NCBI RefSeq assembly: GCF_949987535.1
Contig: NC_080075.1
Coordinates: 6,742,606-6,806,605, forward strand
Reading direction: 5' to 3'
Length of the DNA: 64,000 bases
DNA from: Balaenoptera acutorostrata
Lineage: Eukaryota; Chordata; Mammalia; Artiodactyla; Balaenopteridae
The translations under genes and the position numbers were made by a program. Below are positions 35,505 through 47,324 of this stretch, in pieces; within the stretch, counting starts at the first letter, position 1; the number at the start of each line of letters is the position of its first letter. Under the pieces are notes generated by a model. That model had not been told where the DNA came from and did not search any database. It saw only the letters and a list, made by a program, of their open reading frames with translations.

Positions 35505-36860
35505 TTTTAGCCAGTGTTAGTTTGGTACGGAGCTACTAAATATCCAAACCAACAATGGCCACACAATATGTAAAAACAGAACTCTGACCCACAACCAGCA
35601 GCAATCTGCCCAGGAAACTGACCCATCATCTACAGTAACCAGCCCAGGAAGCCAGCCTGCTATGCCTTGTAGGAGGTCAGACCATGATCTTTAGCAAAAA
35701 TCCCAAAAGTCAAACAACCCCTATAACAATAAGCCCCAAATGGCTAGGATTTGATTAATATCTGACAGTACCCCTAATTTCCAACCCCCCACTTCCAATT
35801 TAGGAACTACCAGAGAAAGCTAAAATACACACCCCTGGAGAAAAGGGAACCCTCCTATGCTGTTGGTGGGAATGTAAGTTGGTGCAGCCACTGTGGAAAA
35901 CAGTATGGAGATTCCTCAGAAAGTGAAAAATAGAATTACCATATGATCCAGCAATTCCACTCCTGGGCATATACGCAGACAAAACTATAATTCAAAAAGA
36001 TACATGTACCCCTATGTTCATAGCAGCACTATTCACAATAGACAAGTCATGGAAACAACCTAAATGGCCATCGACAGAAGAATGGATAAAGAAGGTGTGG
36101 TACATATATACAATGGAATATTACTCAGCCATAAAAAAGAATGAAATAATGCCATTTGCAGCAACATGGATGGACCTAGAGATTATCATACTAAGTGAAG
36201 TAAGTCAGACAGAGAAAGACAAATACCATACGATATCATTTACATATAGAATCTAAAACATGGCACAAATGAACCTATCTACAAAACAGAAACAGATTCA
36301 CAGACACAGAGAACAGGCTTGTGGTTGCCAAGGGAGAGGGGGTGGGAGAGGGATGGAGTGCAAGTTTGGGATTAGCAGATGCAAACTAGTATATATAGGA
36401 TGGAAAGACAACAAGGTCCTACTGTAGAGCACAGGAGACTATATTCAATATCCTGTGATAAACCATAATGGAAAAGAATATAAAAAACAGAATGTCTATA
36501 TGTGTCACTTTTTATAACTGAGTCACTTTCTTGTACAGCAGAGATTGGCCCAACATTGTAAATCAACTATACTTCAATAAAAATAAAATAAAATAAATTA
36601 AAAAATAAAATACATAGCGCTAGCCGTTCACATAGGGTGCCCAGCTTCTCCTGAGCCCATCTCCAGCTGCCCTAACAGCCTCCAACCAGGGCACCCCTGG
36701 AGGCTTGCCTTCTTTCCACCCTAAATCCTTCCCACTCCTCCGCCTGCCCTTGAGGCTCTGCCGAAACACGAGTGATGGTGGCTGACTGCCTCACTTTGCC
36801 AGCTCTGAGTAAATAGCCTCGGCTGGTCCTTATCGGGTGGGTCTTCATTTATTTCCACAG
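35505..36860 (+). mobile_element. possible solitary ERV LTR, split by an L1
   Basis: The left part has repeated CAGCCCAGGAA-type words (35,590-35,680). The right part reads CATAGGGTGCCCAGCTTCTC, CCCTAAATCCTTCCCACTCC, GAGTAAATAGCCTCGGCTGG and GGGTGGGTCTTCATTTATTT CCACA. This resembles the U3-R-U5 order of a class I retroviral LTR with a TATA-like and an AGTAAA-like signal. It would be about 570 bp without the L1. No internal viral genes are present. The boundaries are guesses. Confidence 0.4.
35832..36605 (+). mobile_element. L1 LINE 3' end, 5'-truncated
   Basis: A well-preserved 3' end of about 770 bp from CCTGGAGAAAAGGGAACCCT to TCAACTATACTTCAATAAAA and an A-rich tail. The TSD is TAAAATACACA at 35,821-35,831 and TAAAATACATA at 36,606-36,616. 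Confidence 0.92.
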
Positions 36861-36864
36861 TCCA

Positions 36865-38100
36865 GGGTCTCCCGTGCCTTCCCCATCCTTGCCTCCCTAT
36901 CTCCTTCTCCAATCAAAGCGGCATCAGGAGAATGAATACATTTCCACGAAGGGGTCAACCACTGCTCTGGAAAATGGTGCATCTACAGAACCAACACAGA
37001 GCATCACAAGACAGTCTCTCCTTACTTCCAAGTCGTGTATGTGACTTTCCCACACAGCATCAATGGTGAATTCAACCTCATTTGAATTGGAGCCACTGGA
37101 AGCTCCTCTATACTCATCAAGTAAGAGGGCTAAATGAAAAGGAAAGATATTAAGGAGTTGTTTCAAAATGCACCTTTGGGCATGAGTATATCCGTATTGT
37201 TCCCCACAACTTCTACCTGTAGAGCCAACAGGCTATCACGCAGAACGCGGTCCATAATCATCAGGTCATCAGGTCCTCAGCCCCGCTGGAGAGCGAGTGA
37301 GCGAAGACAGGTGAGCTTTTCAGTAGAGTCTGTGCACACCTAATGCTTCTAATTCTCCGAAAACTGGTGTTCCGATTATGAAGTATGTGCTTACGGAAAA
37401 TTATCAAAATACTTGCTGATCTGAGCCCCCGAGTCTCCAAGCATCCTGGGTGAAAGGGCCCTCGGGCTCCTCCAAGCACTGAGCCTTCCCATCCCAGCCC
37501 CCTGGGTGCCTATCCCCAGCGGCGTCCCAGCACCAGCTCAGCGCCTGGCACTGTGGGAGCCTGGGAAATGCTGGGTGGGTTGGGTAAACTACTTTACTGA
37601 CTATGGACCTAACGACACAAACCATAGGTTAACTAAGTCAGAACTAAAGAAAAAAAACTATCTTTAAGGCAAGGCTCTGGCAAGACGGGGAAGCTGACGT
37701 GACCTTCTGTGTGAATGTCAGGGCCGGATCAGGCCGAACCAGACCAGGCGGGCCTCTTTCTCTTTTCTGTTCTGGGGTATCTGACCTCCTGAATCGTCCA
37801 GCTGTGTCTCCCTCTGGGGAATGTAGGACATTGGGGCTGGACCTGCTTAGTTCTGGTGTGGCTTCACAGGACCCCATCTTGCCACCTGTCTGAACAATTC
37901 ATTGATGGGTGAGACAAAGGATGGTCTGAGAGCAATTTCATTCACACAGAAGCCCTTCAGAAGCCCATCCATTTTCCTTGATAAAGGGATCCTTCAGACT
38001 CCTTTATAAATGTCATCTCTTTCCTTAACAGACACAGAAACTTTTTTTTTTGTAATTAAAAAGAAGTTAAGCATGTTTTCACGTTGAGCCTGTCTCTAAG
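36865..38100. other. unique sequence, no gene recognised
   Basis: No repeat termini or exon signatures were recognised. Confidence 0.4.
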
Positions 38101-38107
38101 AATTAGC

Positions 38108-39285
38108 AATGCATCGCTAATTATCAGAGAAATGCAAATCAAAACTACCATGAGCTATCACCTCACACCAGTCAGAATGGCCATCATCGAAATGTCTACA
38201 AATAATAAATTCTGAAGAGAATGTGGAGAAAAGGGAACCCTCCTACACCGTTGGTGGGAATGTAAATTGGTGCAGCCACTATGGAGAACAGTATGGAGGT
38301 TCCTTAAAAAACTAAAAATGGAGCTACCATATGATCCAGCCATCCCACTCCTGCATATATATCCAGAGAAAACCATACTTTGAAAAGACACATGTACCGC
38401 AATGTTCATTGCAGCACTATTTACAATAGCCAAGACATGAAAGCAACCTAAACGTCTATTGACAGATGAATGGATAAAGAAGATGTGGTACATATATACT
38501 CAGCCATAAAAAAGAATGAAATAATGCCACTTGCAGCAACATGGATGGACCTAGAGATTGTCATATTAAGTGCAATAAGCCAACAGAGAAAGACAAACAT
38601 CATATATTACTTACATGTGGAATCTAAAAAAAAAAAGATACAAATGAACTTATTTACAAAACAGAAACAGACTCACAGACATAGAAAACAAACTTATGGG
38701 GCTTCCCTGGTGGCGCAGTGGTTGGGAATCCGCCTGCCAATGCAGGGGGCACGGGTTTGTGCCCCAGTCCGGGAAGATCCCACATGCCGCGGAGCGGCTA
38801 GGCCCGTGAGCCACAACTACTGAGCCTGCGCATCTGGAGCCTGTGCTCCGCAACAAAAGAGGCCGCGACAGTGAGAGGCCTGCGCACCGCGATGAAGAGT
38901 GGCCCCCGCTTGCCACAACTAGAGAAAGCCCTCGCACAGAAACGAAGACCCAACACAGCCAAAAAAAATAAAATAAATAAATAAATTAATTTTTTTAAAA
39001 AAAGAAAACAAACATGGTTATCAGAGGGGAAAGGGGGGTGGGGGAGGGATGAATTAGGAGTTTGAGGTTACCATATACAAACTACTATATATAAAACAGA
39101 TAACTAACAAGGGCCTACTGTATAGCACAGGGAACTATAATCAATATCTTGTAATAACCTATAATGGAAGAGAATGGAAAAAAGAAGATATATTTATATA
39201 TATGTATAACTGAAGCACTTTGCTGTACACCTGAAACTAATACAACGTTGTAAATCAACTATATTTGAATAAAAATTTTAAAAAA
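38108..39285 (+). mobile_element. L1 LINE 3' end containing a SINE
   Basis: The left part runs from CTAATTATCAGAGAAATGCA through CTACCATATGATCCAGCCAT to the SINE at 38,700. The right part resumes at ATGGTTATCAGAGG and ends GTAAATCAACTATATTTGAA TAAAAATTTTAAAAAA. It has short deletions and no intact frame. I found no clear outer TSD. Confidence 0.9.
38700..39002 (+). mobile_element. CHR-type SINE, long cetacean-like form
   Basis: GGCTTCCCTGGTGGCGCAGT head, ATGCCGCGGAGCGGCTAGGC middle, CAGTGAGAGGCCTGCGCACC and an (AAAT)n tail. The TSD AGAAAACAAACTTATGG (38,683-38,699) matches AGAAAACAAACATGG (39,003-39,017), with a 2-base deletion in the right copy. This variant points most strongly to a cetacean host. 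Confidence 0.95.
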
Positions 39286-39579
39286 GTAAGTTAAATACTG
39301 GAGTTCAAAAAGCATTTGAATTTAAATTATTTTTCTTCTTTTTCTTGACATAAACATCAAAAAATAACAGAATATGGCTTAGGACCATTTCAACAATGAA
39401 CAAAATTCAGTATATAGAATAAAATATCTCAAACACACTGAAAAGTTACATTGAAAAAATTGTTAACATTTACCTGAACTGTCCAAGCACCTTCCCATAA
39501 TGAAGGCACTGATTACTTCTTTATCTAGATATATATTCCCTACCCACCCCCTCCAACCCCCCGTTTGGCTGTAACCTGA

Positions 39580-39581
<2 letters not shown>

Positions 39582-39622
<41 letters not shown>
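39582..39622. repeat. (TG)20 microsatellite
   Basis: Pure TG repeat of about 41 bp. Confidence 0.95.
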
Positions 39623-39626
<4 letters not shown>

Positions 39627-40511
39627 GAAGGACGCTTTATAGCCAAAGATTAAAGCTGCAGCAAAGCAGAGACTTTGGACTTTGATCAGAAAATGTATTA
39701 AATTCCCAGATGAGGCTGATCAAAAGTGGGAACACCAGGAGACTGCAGCATTTTTTCACTCCTTTCAGGAACAGCTTGGGGCAGAGTCATTTCATTAGAA
39801 CTGTACTTTACTATTAAAGAATCCAGCTACAATTTGTAGAAATTGGCTGTTTACTGATGTACGGGGTCTCTCTGGTAAAAGAAGGAATGCCAGTGAGGTC
39901 ACCTGGAGTCACCTGGTCCTGCCGATGTACCCTGGGCGCTGTGCTGACCCACCTCCCTCGGTCCTCAGACAGGGACCCAGGGTTCTCTGGGCCAGCGGAA
40001 CACCCAGTTATACGGACCTGTTTGTCAAATTGTGCAGGGTCTGAGATGTCGCCCACTCACAGTTACATGCTTTATATAAATGAACACTGCAGAAACATGA
40101 GGCAGCCGGAGTGGCCCTGCAGTGTGGGCCCCCAGACCCAGATCCCTGGGCGTGGTGATGAGAGCCGATGGGAACTTTCTACACGTGCCGATGACACCCT
40201 AGCGACGCGGGATGGAAAACAAAGGATTCTGCCTGCTTTTGTGCAGGAGAGAAGCAGGTGCCTCCTTCCTTGTCTAGAAAGGAAGGAGAGAAACCTTTGC
40301 TCCTTTGAGATGGGAGGGAAAGGACCCTGGGTTCTTACCTTGATCTTTTGGAATGTAAATAAAATATCTCTGGAAGTCAGAAAGTCTCCTGTGTCTGGGT
40401 TTTTTATGACCTTGAGATGTTTCCAAAGTCTGGGCTTCATCCCTTTGGGCATGTAGATACCCAGGGAGACTACACTCCAGTTTTCCTGGCACCTGGGGGC
40501 TTAACTCCGCG

Positions 40512-40514
<3 letters not shown>

Positions 40515-40546
<32 letters not shown>
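40515..40546. repeat. (GT)16 microsatellite
   Basis: Pure GT repeat of about 32 bp. Confidence 0.95.
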
Positions 40547-40549
<3 letters not shown>

Positions 40550-40784
40550 TCTGCAGGGTCAGTCTGGCTATTGACTTAGTCACTGGGCACAGCCATCGGT
40601 CACTGGTCCAGCCTGTCTCCTACACAGCCCTGTAGCAGTGCCAGCTACGCAGGTAGGGATTATTCTGGCTGGCTTTCTCCCAACATTTCATACTTTTCCC
40701 AAAATTTTCATAGGTATAATTGGCCTGAGCAAACATGTTCACTGTAGAGAACAGAATAGTGACAACTAACTGCTTGCCTCCTGC

Positions 40785-41005
40785 GTTGCCAGCACAATCC
40801 TAGGAGCTCTGCATATAGCATCTCAGCTAATCCTCAGAACAGCAGCAAGGAGTAGGAACCGCCATATCCCCACTGGACAGAGGAAGACACGGAGGTTCTG
40901 GGTGTAAGCCACTTTCCTAAGTTGCACAGCTGGCCGGGAGCAGAGCTGGATTTGAACCCAGGCAGCCTACACACCATCCCCATGACTTGTAAGCACTGTG
41001 TTCTA
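40785..41005 (-). mobile_element. MIR SINE, near full length
   Basis: The reversed order is complete: AGCATCTCAGCTAATCCTCA, CCACTGGACAGAGGAAGACA, GTTGCACAGCTGGCCGGGAG, GAGCTGGATTTGAACCCAGG and CTTGTAAGCACTGTG. Confidence 0.85.
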
Positions 41006-41009
41006 CCAC

Positions 41010-41426
41010 CTCCCCACACTTCTGTTTGGCAGAGAGATCACTCCTTTCATTTTTCCATGTTCTAACTGAAATGGAATCAGACCATCCGTTGTCACGTGCT
41101 CTTTCCACTCAGCCTATGTGACCTTCTCCGATGGATGTAGTTCGCAGTGTTCCTTGCCCCGCCGCGATGGGACATGTGACTTCACAGGCACCTGATGTCC
41201 TCTGAGATATCAGATCTGGAATTCCAGATTCTGAACCCTAAAGCCTCAGGAACATTGGGCTGAAAAGGATTAAGACAAAAAGAAAGGCTGTAGCAGAAAG
41301 ATTGTCCAGTGGCCACCAGGAGGTAGATGATTGCGTTTTGAGGAACCAGGGCCTGTGAACACAAGTGGATTAGCCCTTGGCTGAGGAGAGCACTTAATAC
41401 AACACAGGATCTCAAGGACCCAAAAT
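41010..41426. other. unique sequence, no feature recognised
   Basis: No recognisable element was seen. Confidence 0.4.
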
Positions 41427-41448
41427 GACTAAATGATGTAACTTTATT

Positions 41449-41564
41449 TACTTGTTTTAACTTTTTATTTTATATTGGAGTATAGTGATTAACAATGTTG
41501 TGATAGTTTCAGGTACACGGCAAAGCGACTCAGCCATACATATACGTGTATCCATTCTCCCCCA
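41449..41564 (-). mobile_element. L1 LINE, 116-bp 5'-truncated insertion
   Basis: Only the last 116 bases of L1, reversed: TATTGGAGTATAGTGATTAA, CAATGTTGTGATAGTTTCAG, GCAAAGCGACTCAGCC. It is flanked by a perfect 22-bp TSD at 41,427-41,448 and 41,565-41,586 (starting GACTAAATGATGTAAC). The perfect long TSD argues for a recent insertion. Confidence 0.95.
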
Positions 41565-41634
41565 GACTAAATGATGTAACTTTATTAAAGTGGGTCCCAT
41601 GACCCAGTTCAAATGAACAGAGGTTTTCTGTCCT

Positions 41635-41990
41635 TCGGTTCAGTTCAACAAACACTGATGGAGCATGTCTGCTACACAGCAGCTCCTGCAAGAGAAAGCA
41701 GAAATTCTGATCTCTACTCCCAGGGACCTACAGTCTAGTGGGGAGACAGCCACAGAAGCTGGTAACTTCCAAACTGTAAAATCTAGATACTGCCACGAAA
41801 AAGACATGCAAGAGGTTCTGTAGGACTCCAGAGCACAGCCATTAGACCCCCTCAGGGAGGGATCCTGGAGGCCAGAGCTGAGTCCAAAAGGGGGAACAGG
41901 AGTCAGCAGGTGATAAAGGCAGGAAGGGTATTCCAGGTGGGGGGAACAGCATGGGCAAAGGCCCGGGGGTCTGGAGAGGTGAACAAAATA
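41635..41990 (+). mobile_element. L2 LINE fragment
   Basis: CAACAAACACTGATGGAGCA, GGGACCTACAGTCTAGTGGG, TATTCCAGGTGGGGGGAACA and GCATGGGCAAAGGCCCGGGG follow the L2 region upstream of its 3' end. The middle is decayed. Confidence 0.75.
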
Positions 41991-41994
41991 ATGC

Positions 41995-43810
41995 CATTAA
42001 CGTTCGTTTTTCATGTAAAATATCAAAATATAGACACCCCAGATATAGACGAGAACAGTTTGCCTTAACATCCTTTGCATGTACTAACAAGGCACAGTTT
42101 TCAATAAATCCTAAGTTCCATCAAGAAGAAAAAAGTGTCATTTAAACATTCAACAGCTGTTTTAACTACTGTTCAAAGACTGTCTTCCTGTTGGAAGGTG
42201 GGCCTTGTATTCTCAACTTCTCAGAGGATGCAGAGAAATAACGAACTTCCCCACGGGTAAAAGGGGCCAAGACCGGGGGTCTGCTGGCCCTGGGGCCACT
42301 ACGCCCTCTGTCTCAACTCACTGAGTATGCAAATTAATTGTCAAGGAAAAGAAGTTAAATCAGTGCATGCAATCATGAGAAAGCAAATTTAAAATGTTTA
42401 TTATTATCCATCCAACTTACGGGAATCATACAAATGAGCTAAACCAATGGCGGTGATCTGGGGACTTAAACTAGGCAGTATTTGTCTTTTCTTTCACAGC
42501 TGTAATCCTGTTCCTGTTTGTAAAAATGATCAACATGTACACTGAAAGGCACGTGGGCAAGAAAGGGGAGGGAGGTGAAGAGAAGCAGACAATGACCTCA
42601 GGACATGGGGCTGAGACCTGCTTCCACGCTGGACTCTGCCATTGCCCAGGTCCTGCCTCAGTTTCCCCATCTGTGACATGATGGTGTTGGTGGCCTGAGA
42701 CTCTGAGGTTTCCTCCAGGTCTATTGTCCCTGACTCTCCTCTTTGGAGGACAAATTCCCAGGGAGACTCTGCCACAAGAATCCAAGTCTCTTCCACACCA
42801 TCTTCTCTACACGCGCCCAATTTTTCTTCACTTCAGCTTGAAGAGGAGAAAAGGACCAGTTTGAAGGAAATTCAGTTTATCTTCACTCAGATTAGAAGCT
42901 CACCCCAGATATTTCCCAGAAGTTTTCTGATAGTTACTGAAAGCGGAAATTGCTGAAGTAAAATGTAAACTGTCTTAAAAAATGGCAACCCATGGTTAGG
43001 TATAACAAAGAGATTAGGATAGTAGGATAAATGTGGCAGTTTACAATCTAACTTTTAGACAGAAGATAAAATAGATCCACTATGGGCCTCAAGTTATCTG
43101 AAAGAATTCTTCATTCTGCCTGAATTCAAATGAATTCCAGTTTCTTCTTTGGCTGGGGGAAAAAAAAAAAAAACTCTTTGGGATACTAGGTTTGCCCTAG
43201 AACATTAATTAATTCTGGAAGGATGGGGACCCACTGCTGAATGACTCAGGTGTTTGGGAACATCATAATTTCCTAGAAATAGCAACACAAGGGCTGCCAC
43301 CAGGTAAGCTTACGTAAAGGGCTCAAAGGTATTCTTGGTTTTTATTCTGGATCCTGAAAAATCTGCCCCAGAACTAAGAGAAGCCCCACATTTCACAGAC
43401 CTCATCTCATGTTCTTTGTAAAGTTTTTTTCGTATTTTGCATCAAACTTTTCACCCTCTGGGAAAGCTGGGGTGAACCATTCCTCCCAAACCCTGTATAC
43501 CTCTTTCCCCTGACACCATGCTTGGGGTAGGAGACCCACCTTCATGATAGGAGCAAAAGGCAAGACCAAAGAAGCAGGAAAGCGTTGAAACCAAGATGCC
43601 AAAAGTTCTGTGTGTAGGGAACTGATGAAAAAGGGAATTTACCTGGCATAGCCCACCCTTTGCATAACTGGTACAACGCAGTACCCCTTGAATCAGTTAA
43701 CTCCTGGCCCTATCAGTTCATGGTTGGTCCTGACAGCAAGTAATCCCAAGCCCACCATCTCCATCCTCATCGTCCAAGGCACATGTTTAACCTGCCATCA
43801 CCAAAATACC
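41995..43810. other. mostly unique sequence
   Basis: Holds one small MIR piece near 42,640. No genes were recognised. An A13 run at about 43,160 has no element attached. Confidence 0.4.
42630..42690 (+). mobile_element. MIR SINE core fragment
   Basis: GGACTCTGCCATTGCCCAGG, CCTGCCTCAGTTTCCCCATC and TGTGACATGATGG match the MIR core. Confidence 0.65.
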
Positions 43811-43832
43811 TTCCTAAATCAGTTTGTTTTTA

Positions 43833-43937
43833 GGGACTTCCCTGGTGGTCCAGTGGTTAAGACTCTGTGCTTCCACTGCAGGGGGCACGGGTTCGATCCC
43901 TGGTCGGGAAACTAAGATCCCACCAAAAAAAAGAATG
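43833..43937 (+). mobile_element. CHR-type SINE, short copy
   Basis: Only the tRNA-like head: GGGACTTCCCTGGTGGTCCA, B-box GGTTCGATCCC, then AAGATCCCACC and an A run. The 19-bp TSD CTAAATCAGTTTGTTTTTA at 43,814-43,832 and 43,938-43,956 is perfect, so this insertion is young. The 3' half found in other copies is absent. Confidence 0.95.
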
Positions 43938-43959
43938 CTAAATCAGTTTGTTTTTAGAA

Positions 43960-44489
43960 CTCTCTGAACTGATACACAGCCCAGAATAATTCAGATGGAT
44001 GTTATTAAAGGATGGTGGAGAAAAACAGAAATTTCTCGGGTAGGGTAACACACTCATTCTGAGAAGGTGCTGAATGGTTAATCCTTCCTCTTTGGAGAGA
44101 GTGTGGTACAAATCTGACCAAAGTGGCTGGAACACATTTGCTTTTGCCTGTGCCTATGTGTGTCAATCCTAGGACAGACCGAATTATCGTACAGATGTTT
44201 GTGTTGGGGTTTTGCTTCTGTCTCCATAAATGGTGGGGACAGAAGGACAGGCAAGGACAGAATTTATCCAACCCAGCCCACATGGCAAGCCCAGCCCCTC
44301 TGCCTACAGCTGCCCAAAGGTGGAGGGAGGTGGGATTGGGGTTTTCTGGACCGCCCTTCATAAGTTAAGTGGACTGGCTTTGTAGATACTTCCCCTGGAG
44401 TCAAATCAAAAAGAAACGACTTAGAGGAGCCTTTAAAACCTTTCCTGCATCTATTTTCTTTGGCATCTGCTGAGTGCTGAGGTTCCTGC

Positions 44490-44490
<1 letters not shown>
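43960..44490. other. unique sequence, no feature recognised
   Basis: Short overlapping frames only. Confidence 0.4.

Positions 44491-44492
<2 letters not shown>

Positions 44493-44551
<59 letters not shown>
44493..44551. repeat. (TG)29 microsatellite
   Basis: Pure TG run of about 59 bp, the longest dinucleotide array in the window outside the L1-borne ones. Confidence 0.95.
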
Positions 44552-44552
<1 letters not shown>

Positions 44553-44554
44553 AG

Positions 44555-45145
44555 GGGTGGAGGGGCACACTTCAGGTTAACCCAGGTGACTTCCAGGAGG
44601 CTCGTGCGTCAATAAGGCAGCTGCTGGTTTTCTAGGTCCAGGATGATGAGACTCAGGTGAAAGTGTTTTCGCAAATGTGGTACCAGGCGGCCCCTACCTT
44701 TTCGTGCTGACTCTATGTTGAGTTCGGCCAAAGAAAGATGTCCCTGAGTCCAGACAAAACGAGGAGAGGCGGAAGGAGTGTCCTGATTTAAGAGTCCTTA
44801 TTACAGCAAAAGAAACCATTCTGAAAAGCAGGTTAGCTACTAAAAGATGGCAAGGAACAGAATAATGATTTTGCCCTAAAAAAGATTTTCCTGCCAGCCT
44901 TCCTCTTCGTGCCCTCTCGCACACGGCCTCCTCCTCCAAAGAGCCGCATTGAAAACGGACCCCAGATTGGAGTTGTTTTCTACTCCAGCAGCCGCATGAT
45001 AACCTCATACTCAAGAAAACCCACTTAAAAAAAAAAGTCACATGTAAGATGCTTAATTCGTTTTATACATATCCTAGCTTCTCAGAAGTGGCATTTCAGA
45101 AAAAGTAAATAAAACCGGCTGTTCTATTTTTGGTCCTTCTTTAAA
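44555..45145. other. unique sequence, no feature recognised
   Basis: A 115-codon minus-strand frame (44,694-45,041) has no recognisable motif. Confidence 0.4.
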
Positions 45146-45149
45146 GAGC

Positions 45150-45290
45150 TACATTCAAATTCCTGCTCTGAATGTCCCTGTGATAGTCTCTTAACCTCTC
45201 TGAGCCTTGGCGTCTCGTACACAAAACGGGGATAAAACAGCGCTTCCCTCCAGAGACTGCTGTCGAATCCAAGGCACTAATGTGTGCGAC
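45150..45290 (+). mobile_element. MIR SINE
   Basis: CAAATTCCTGCTCTGAATGT, AGTCTCTTAACCTCTCTGAG, CCTTGGCGTCTCGTACACAA and AACGGGGATAAAACAG follow the MIR core and 3' region. Confidence 0.75.
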
Positions 45291-45294
45291 AGTG

Positions 45295-46025
45295 ACAGTG
45301 GACACAGCCCTGACCCCAGACCCGATGATATTTTACCTTGCCTCATGTGTTAAGGAAACGTGATAAAGAGAGGCCCAAGCGGCACAGGTGACAAAGTTAA
45401 GGCATAAAAGACGCTCAGGTGGGAAAGTCCTACCGTGGACCCCGGCCCTCCAGATGTGAGAAGCACTTTGGGAAGTTGTTCAAATAAAGAGGCATTTCAT
45501 CCTTCATCCTGGAAGTGAGCGAGTTCTGTGCTTTTATTTTGTTTATCTGGAAGGAAGTCGATGTCAGCAGCTACAAGAGCGAGTGGGTTCCAGAAGTGAA
45601 AGGGGACAGTCTGTGTCCTGCGTGTGCTTGTTCCTCCATTCCCAGCAACCCCGGGACTCTGACTCCCTTATCTGACTGTCACGTTGGAGAGCAGATTGCG
45701 TGGTGCTCCGAGAGATAGGACGGATCTGGGGGGAGGCTGACCGTTCAAGCTGCAGGCATTCCCCCTCCCAGTACTTCCGGACATGAGTGTACTGGCCGAG
45801 GCCGGGGAAAGCCTCATCCTTGCATTGGCTGGATTTCAGCTGAGAAGCAACATCCTCAGGTCTCAGGGAAAAAGGGAAGCACAGAACCTCCTGGAAGGGT
45901 CAGCAGGTCTGCCTGGCTGCAGGACCTGGGGCTCCAGGAGCAGGGAGAGGCCCCTTTGCTTTCTGAACCTCTAATTTTCATCTGGAAAAGGTGAGCTACC
46001 TTGTGCTGGATGATCTCTGAGGTCC
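45295..46025. other. unique sequence, no gene recognised
   Basis: No exon or repeat signature was recognised. Confidence 0.4.
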
Positions 46026-46027
46026 TA

Positions 46028-46387
46028 TCTTAGTCCATTCTGGCAGCTATAACAAATGACCAGAGACTGAGTGGCTTAGACGACAGAATTTATTTCGCAT
46101 AGCTCAGAAGGCCGGACATCCAAGATCAAGATGCCAGCGTGGTCAGTTCTGGTTAGGATTCACTTGCCACATGCAGGTGGGGGCCTTCTTGTTGTGTCCT
46201 CACATGGTGGAAGGAGGGCTACCGAGCTCTCTGGCCTCTTCTTATAGGGGTACTAATCCCATCCACGAGAGCCCCACCCACATGACCTAATCACCTCCCA
46301 AAGTCCCACATCCAAACACCATCACATTGGGATCAGGGTTTCAACATATGAATTCTGGAGGAGGCACAAATATTCAGTCTGTTGTAG
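46028..46387 (-). mobile_element. MaLR solitary LTR (MLT1/MST group)
   Basis: Reversed LTR: TCTTAGTCCATTCTGGCAGC, AACAAATGACCAGAGACTGA, GTCCTCACATGGTGGAAGGA, CCCACCCACATGACCTAATC and CAACATATGAATTCTGGAGG, ending near TATTCAGTCTGTTG. This is the classic MLT1/MST LTR read backwards. About 360 bp with no internal sequence, so it is a solo LTR. Confidence 0.85.
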
Positions 46388-46763
46388 GTCCTTTCCTTCC
46401 ATCTTAAAGCCAACTTATTTTTTAAATTAATTTTTATTGGAGTATAGGTGATTTACAATGTTATGTTAGTTTCAGGTGTACAGCAAAATGAATCAGTTAC
46501 ATATATACATATATCCATTTTTCTTTTAGATTCTTTGCCCATATAGGTCATTACAGAGTACTGAGTAGAGTTCCCTGTGCTATACAGTGGGTCCTTATTA
46601 GTTATCTATTTTATATATAGTAGTGTGTATATGTCAATCCCAATCTCCCAATTTATCCCTCCCCTGCCCTTTCCCCCTTGGTAACCATAAGTTTGTTTTC
46701 TACATCTATGACTCTATTTCTGTTTTGTAAATAAGTTCATTTGTACCATTTTTTAAGATTCCA

Positions 46764-47115
46764 TGGGACTTCCCTGGTGGCACAGTGGATAAGAATCCAC
46801 CTGCCAATGCAGGGGACATGGGTTCAATCCCTGGTCGGGGAAGATTCCACATGCCGCAGAGCAACTAGGCCTGTGCACCACAACTACTGAGCCTGAGCTC
46901 TAGAGCCTGCATGCCACAACTACTGAGCCTGCACACAACTACTGAAGCCTGCGTGCCTAGAGCCCATGCTCCGCAACAAGAGAAGCCACCACGAGAAGCC
47001 CGCGCACCACAACAAAGAGTAACCCCAGCTCGCCACAACTAGAGAAAGCCTGCACACAGCAACGAAGACCCAACGCAGCCAAAAATAAATAAAATTAAAT
47101 CTTTTACAAGAAGAA
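46764..47115 (+). mobile_element. CHR-type SINE, long form
   Basis: GGGACTTCCCTGGTGGCACA head, B-box GGTTCAATCCC and CAGCAACGAAGACCCAACGC near the end. The TSD AAGATTCCA is at 46,755-46,763 and 47,116-47,124. ACAACTACTGAGCCTG occurs more than once in the body, an internal duplication. Confidence 0.95.
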
Positions 47116-47253
47116 AAGATTCCACATATAAGGGATATCATATATTTGTCTTTCTCTGTCTGACTTACTTCACTCAATAGGATAATCTCTAGGTCTATCC
47201 ATGTTGCTGCAAATGGCATTATTTCATTCTTTTTAATGGCAGAGTAATATTCA

Positions 47254-47255
<2 letters not shown>

Positions 47256-47324
<69 letters not shown>
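47256..47324. repeat. (TG)n(TA)n(CA)n compound microsatellite inside an L1
   Basis: About 20 bases of TG, then about 39 of TA, then about 10 of CA. It occupies the same place in the L1 3' region as the array at 885-949. Confidence 0.95.

Larger units (their letters stand above)
39290..40780. other. unique sequence with two (TG)n arrays
   Basis: A plus-strand frame of 199 codons (39,857-40,456) overlaps a minus-strand frame of 126. Neither has recognisable motifs or splice-site support. Confidence 0.4.

Noticed and set aside
39857..40456. A 199-codon plus-strand frame
   Set aside because: It overlaps an opposite-strand frame, lacks splice sites in consistent phase and shows no motif.
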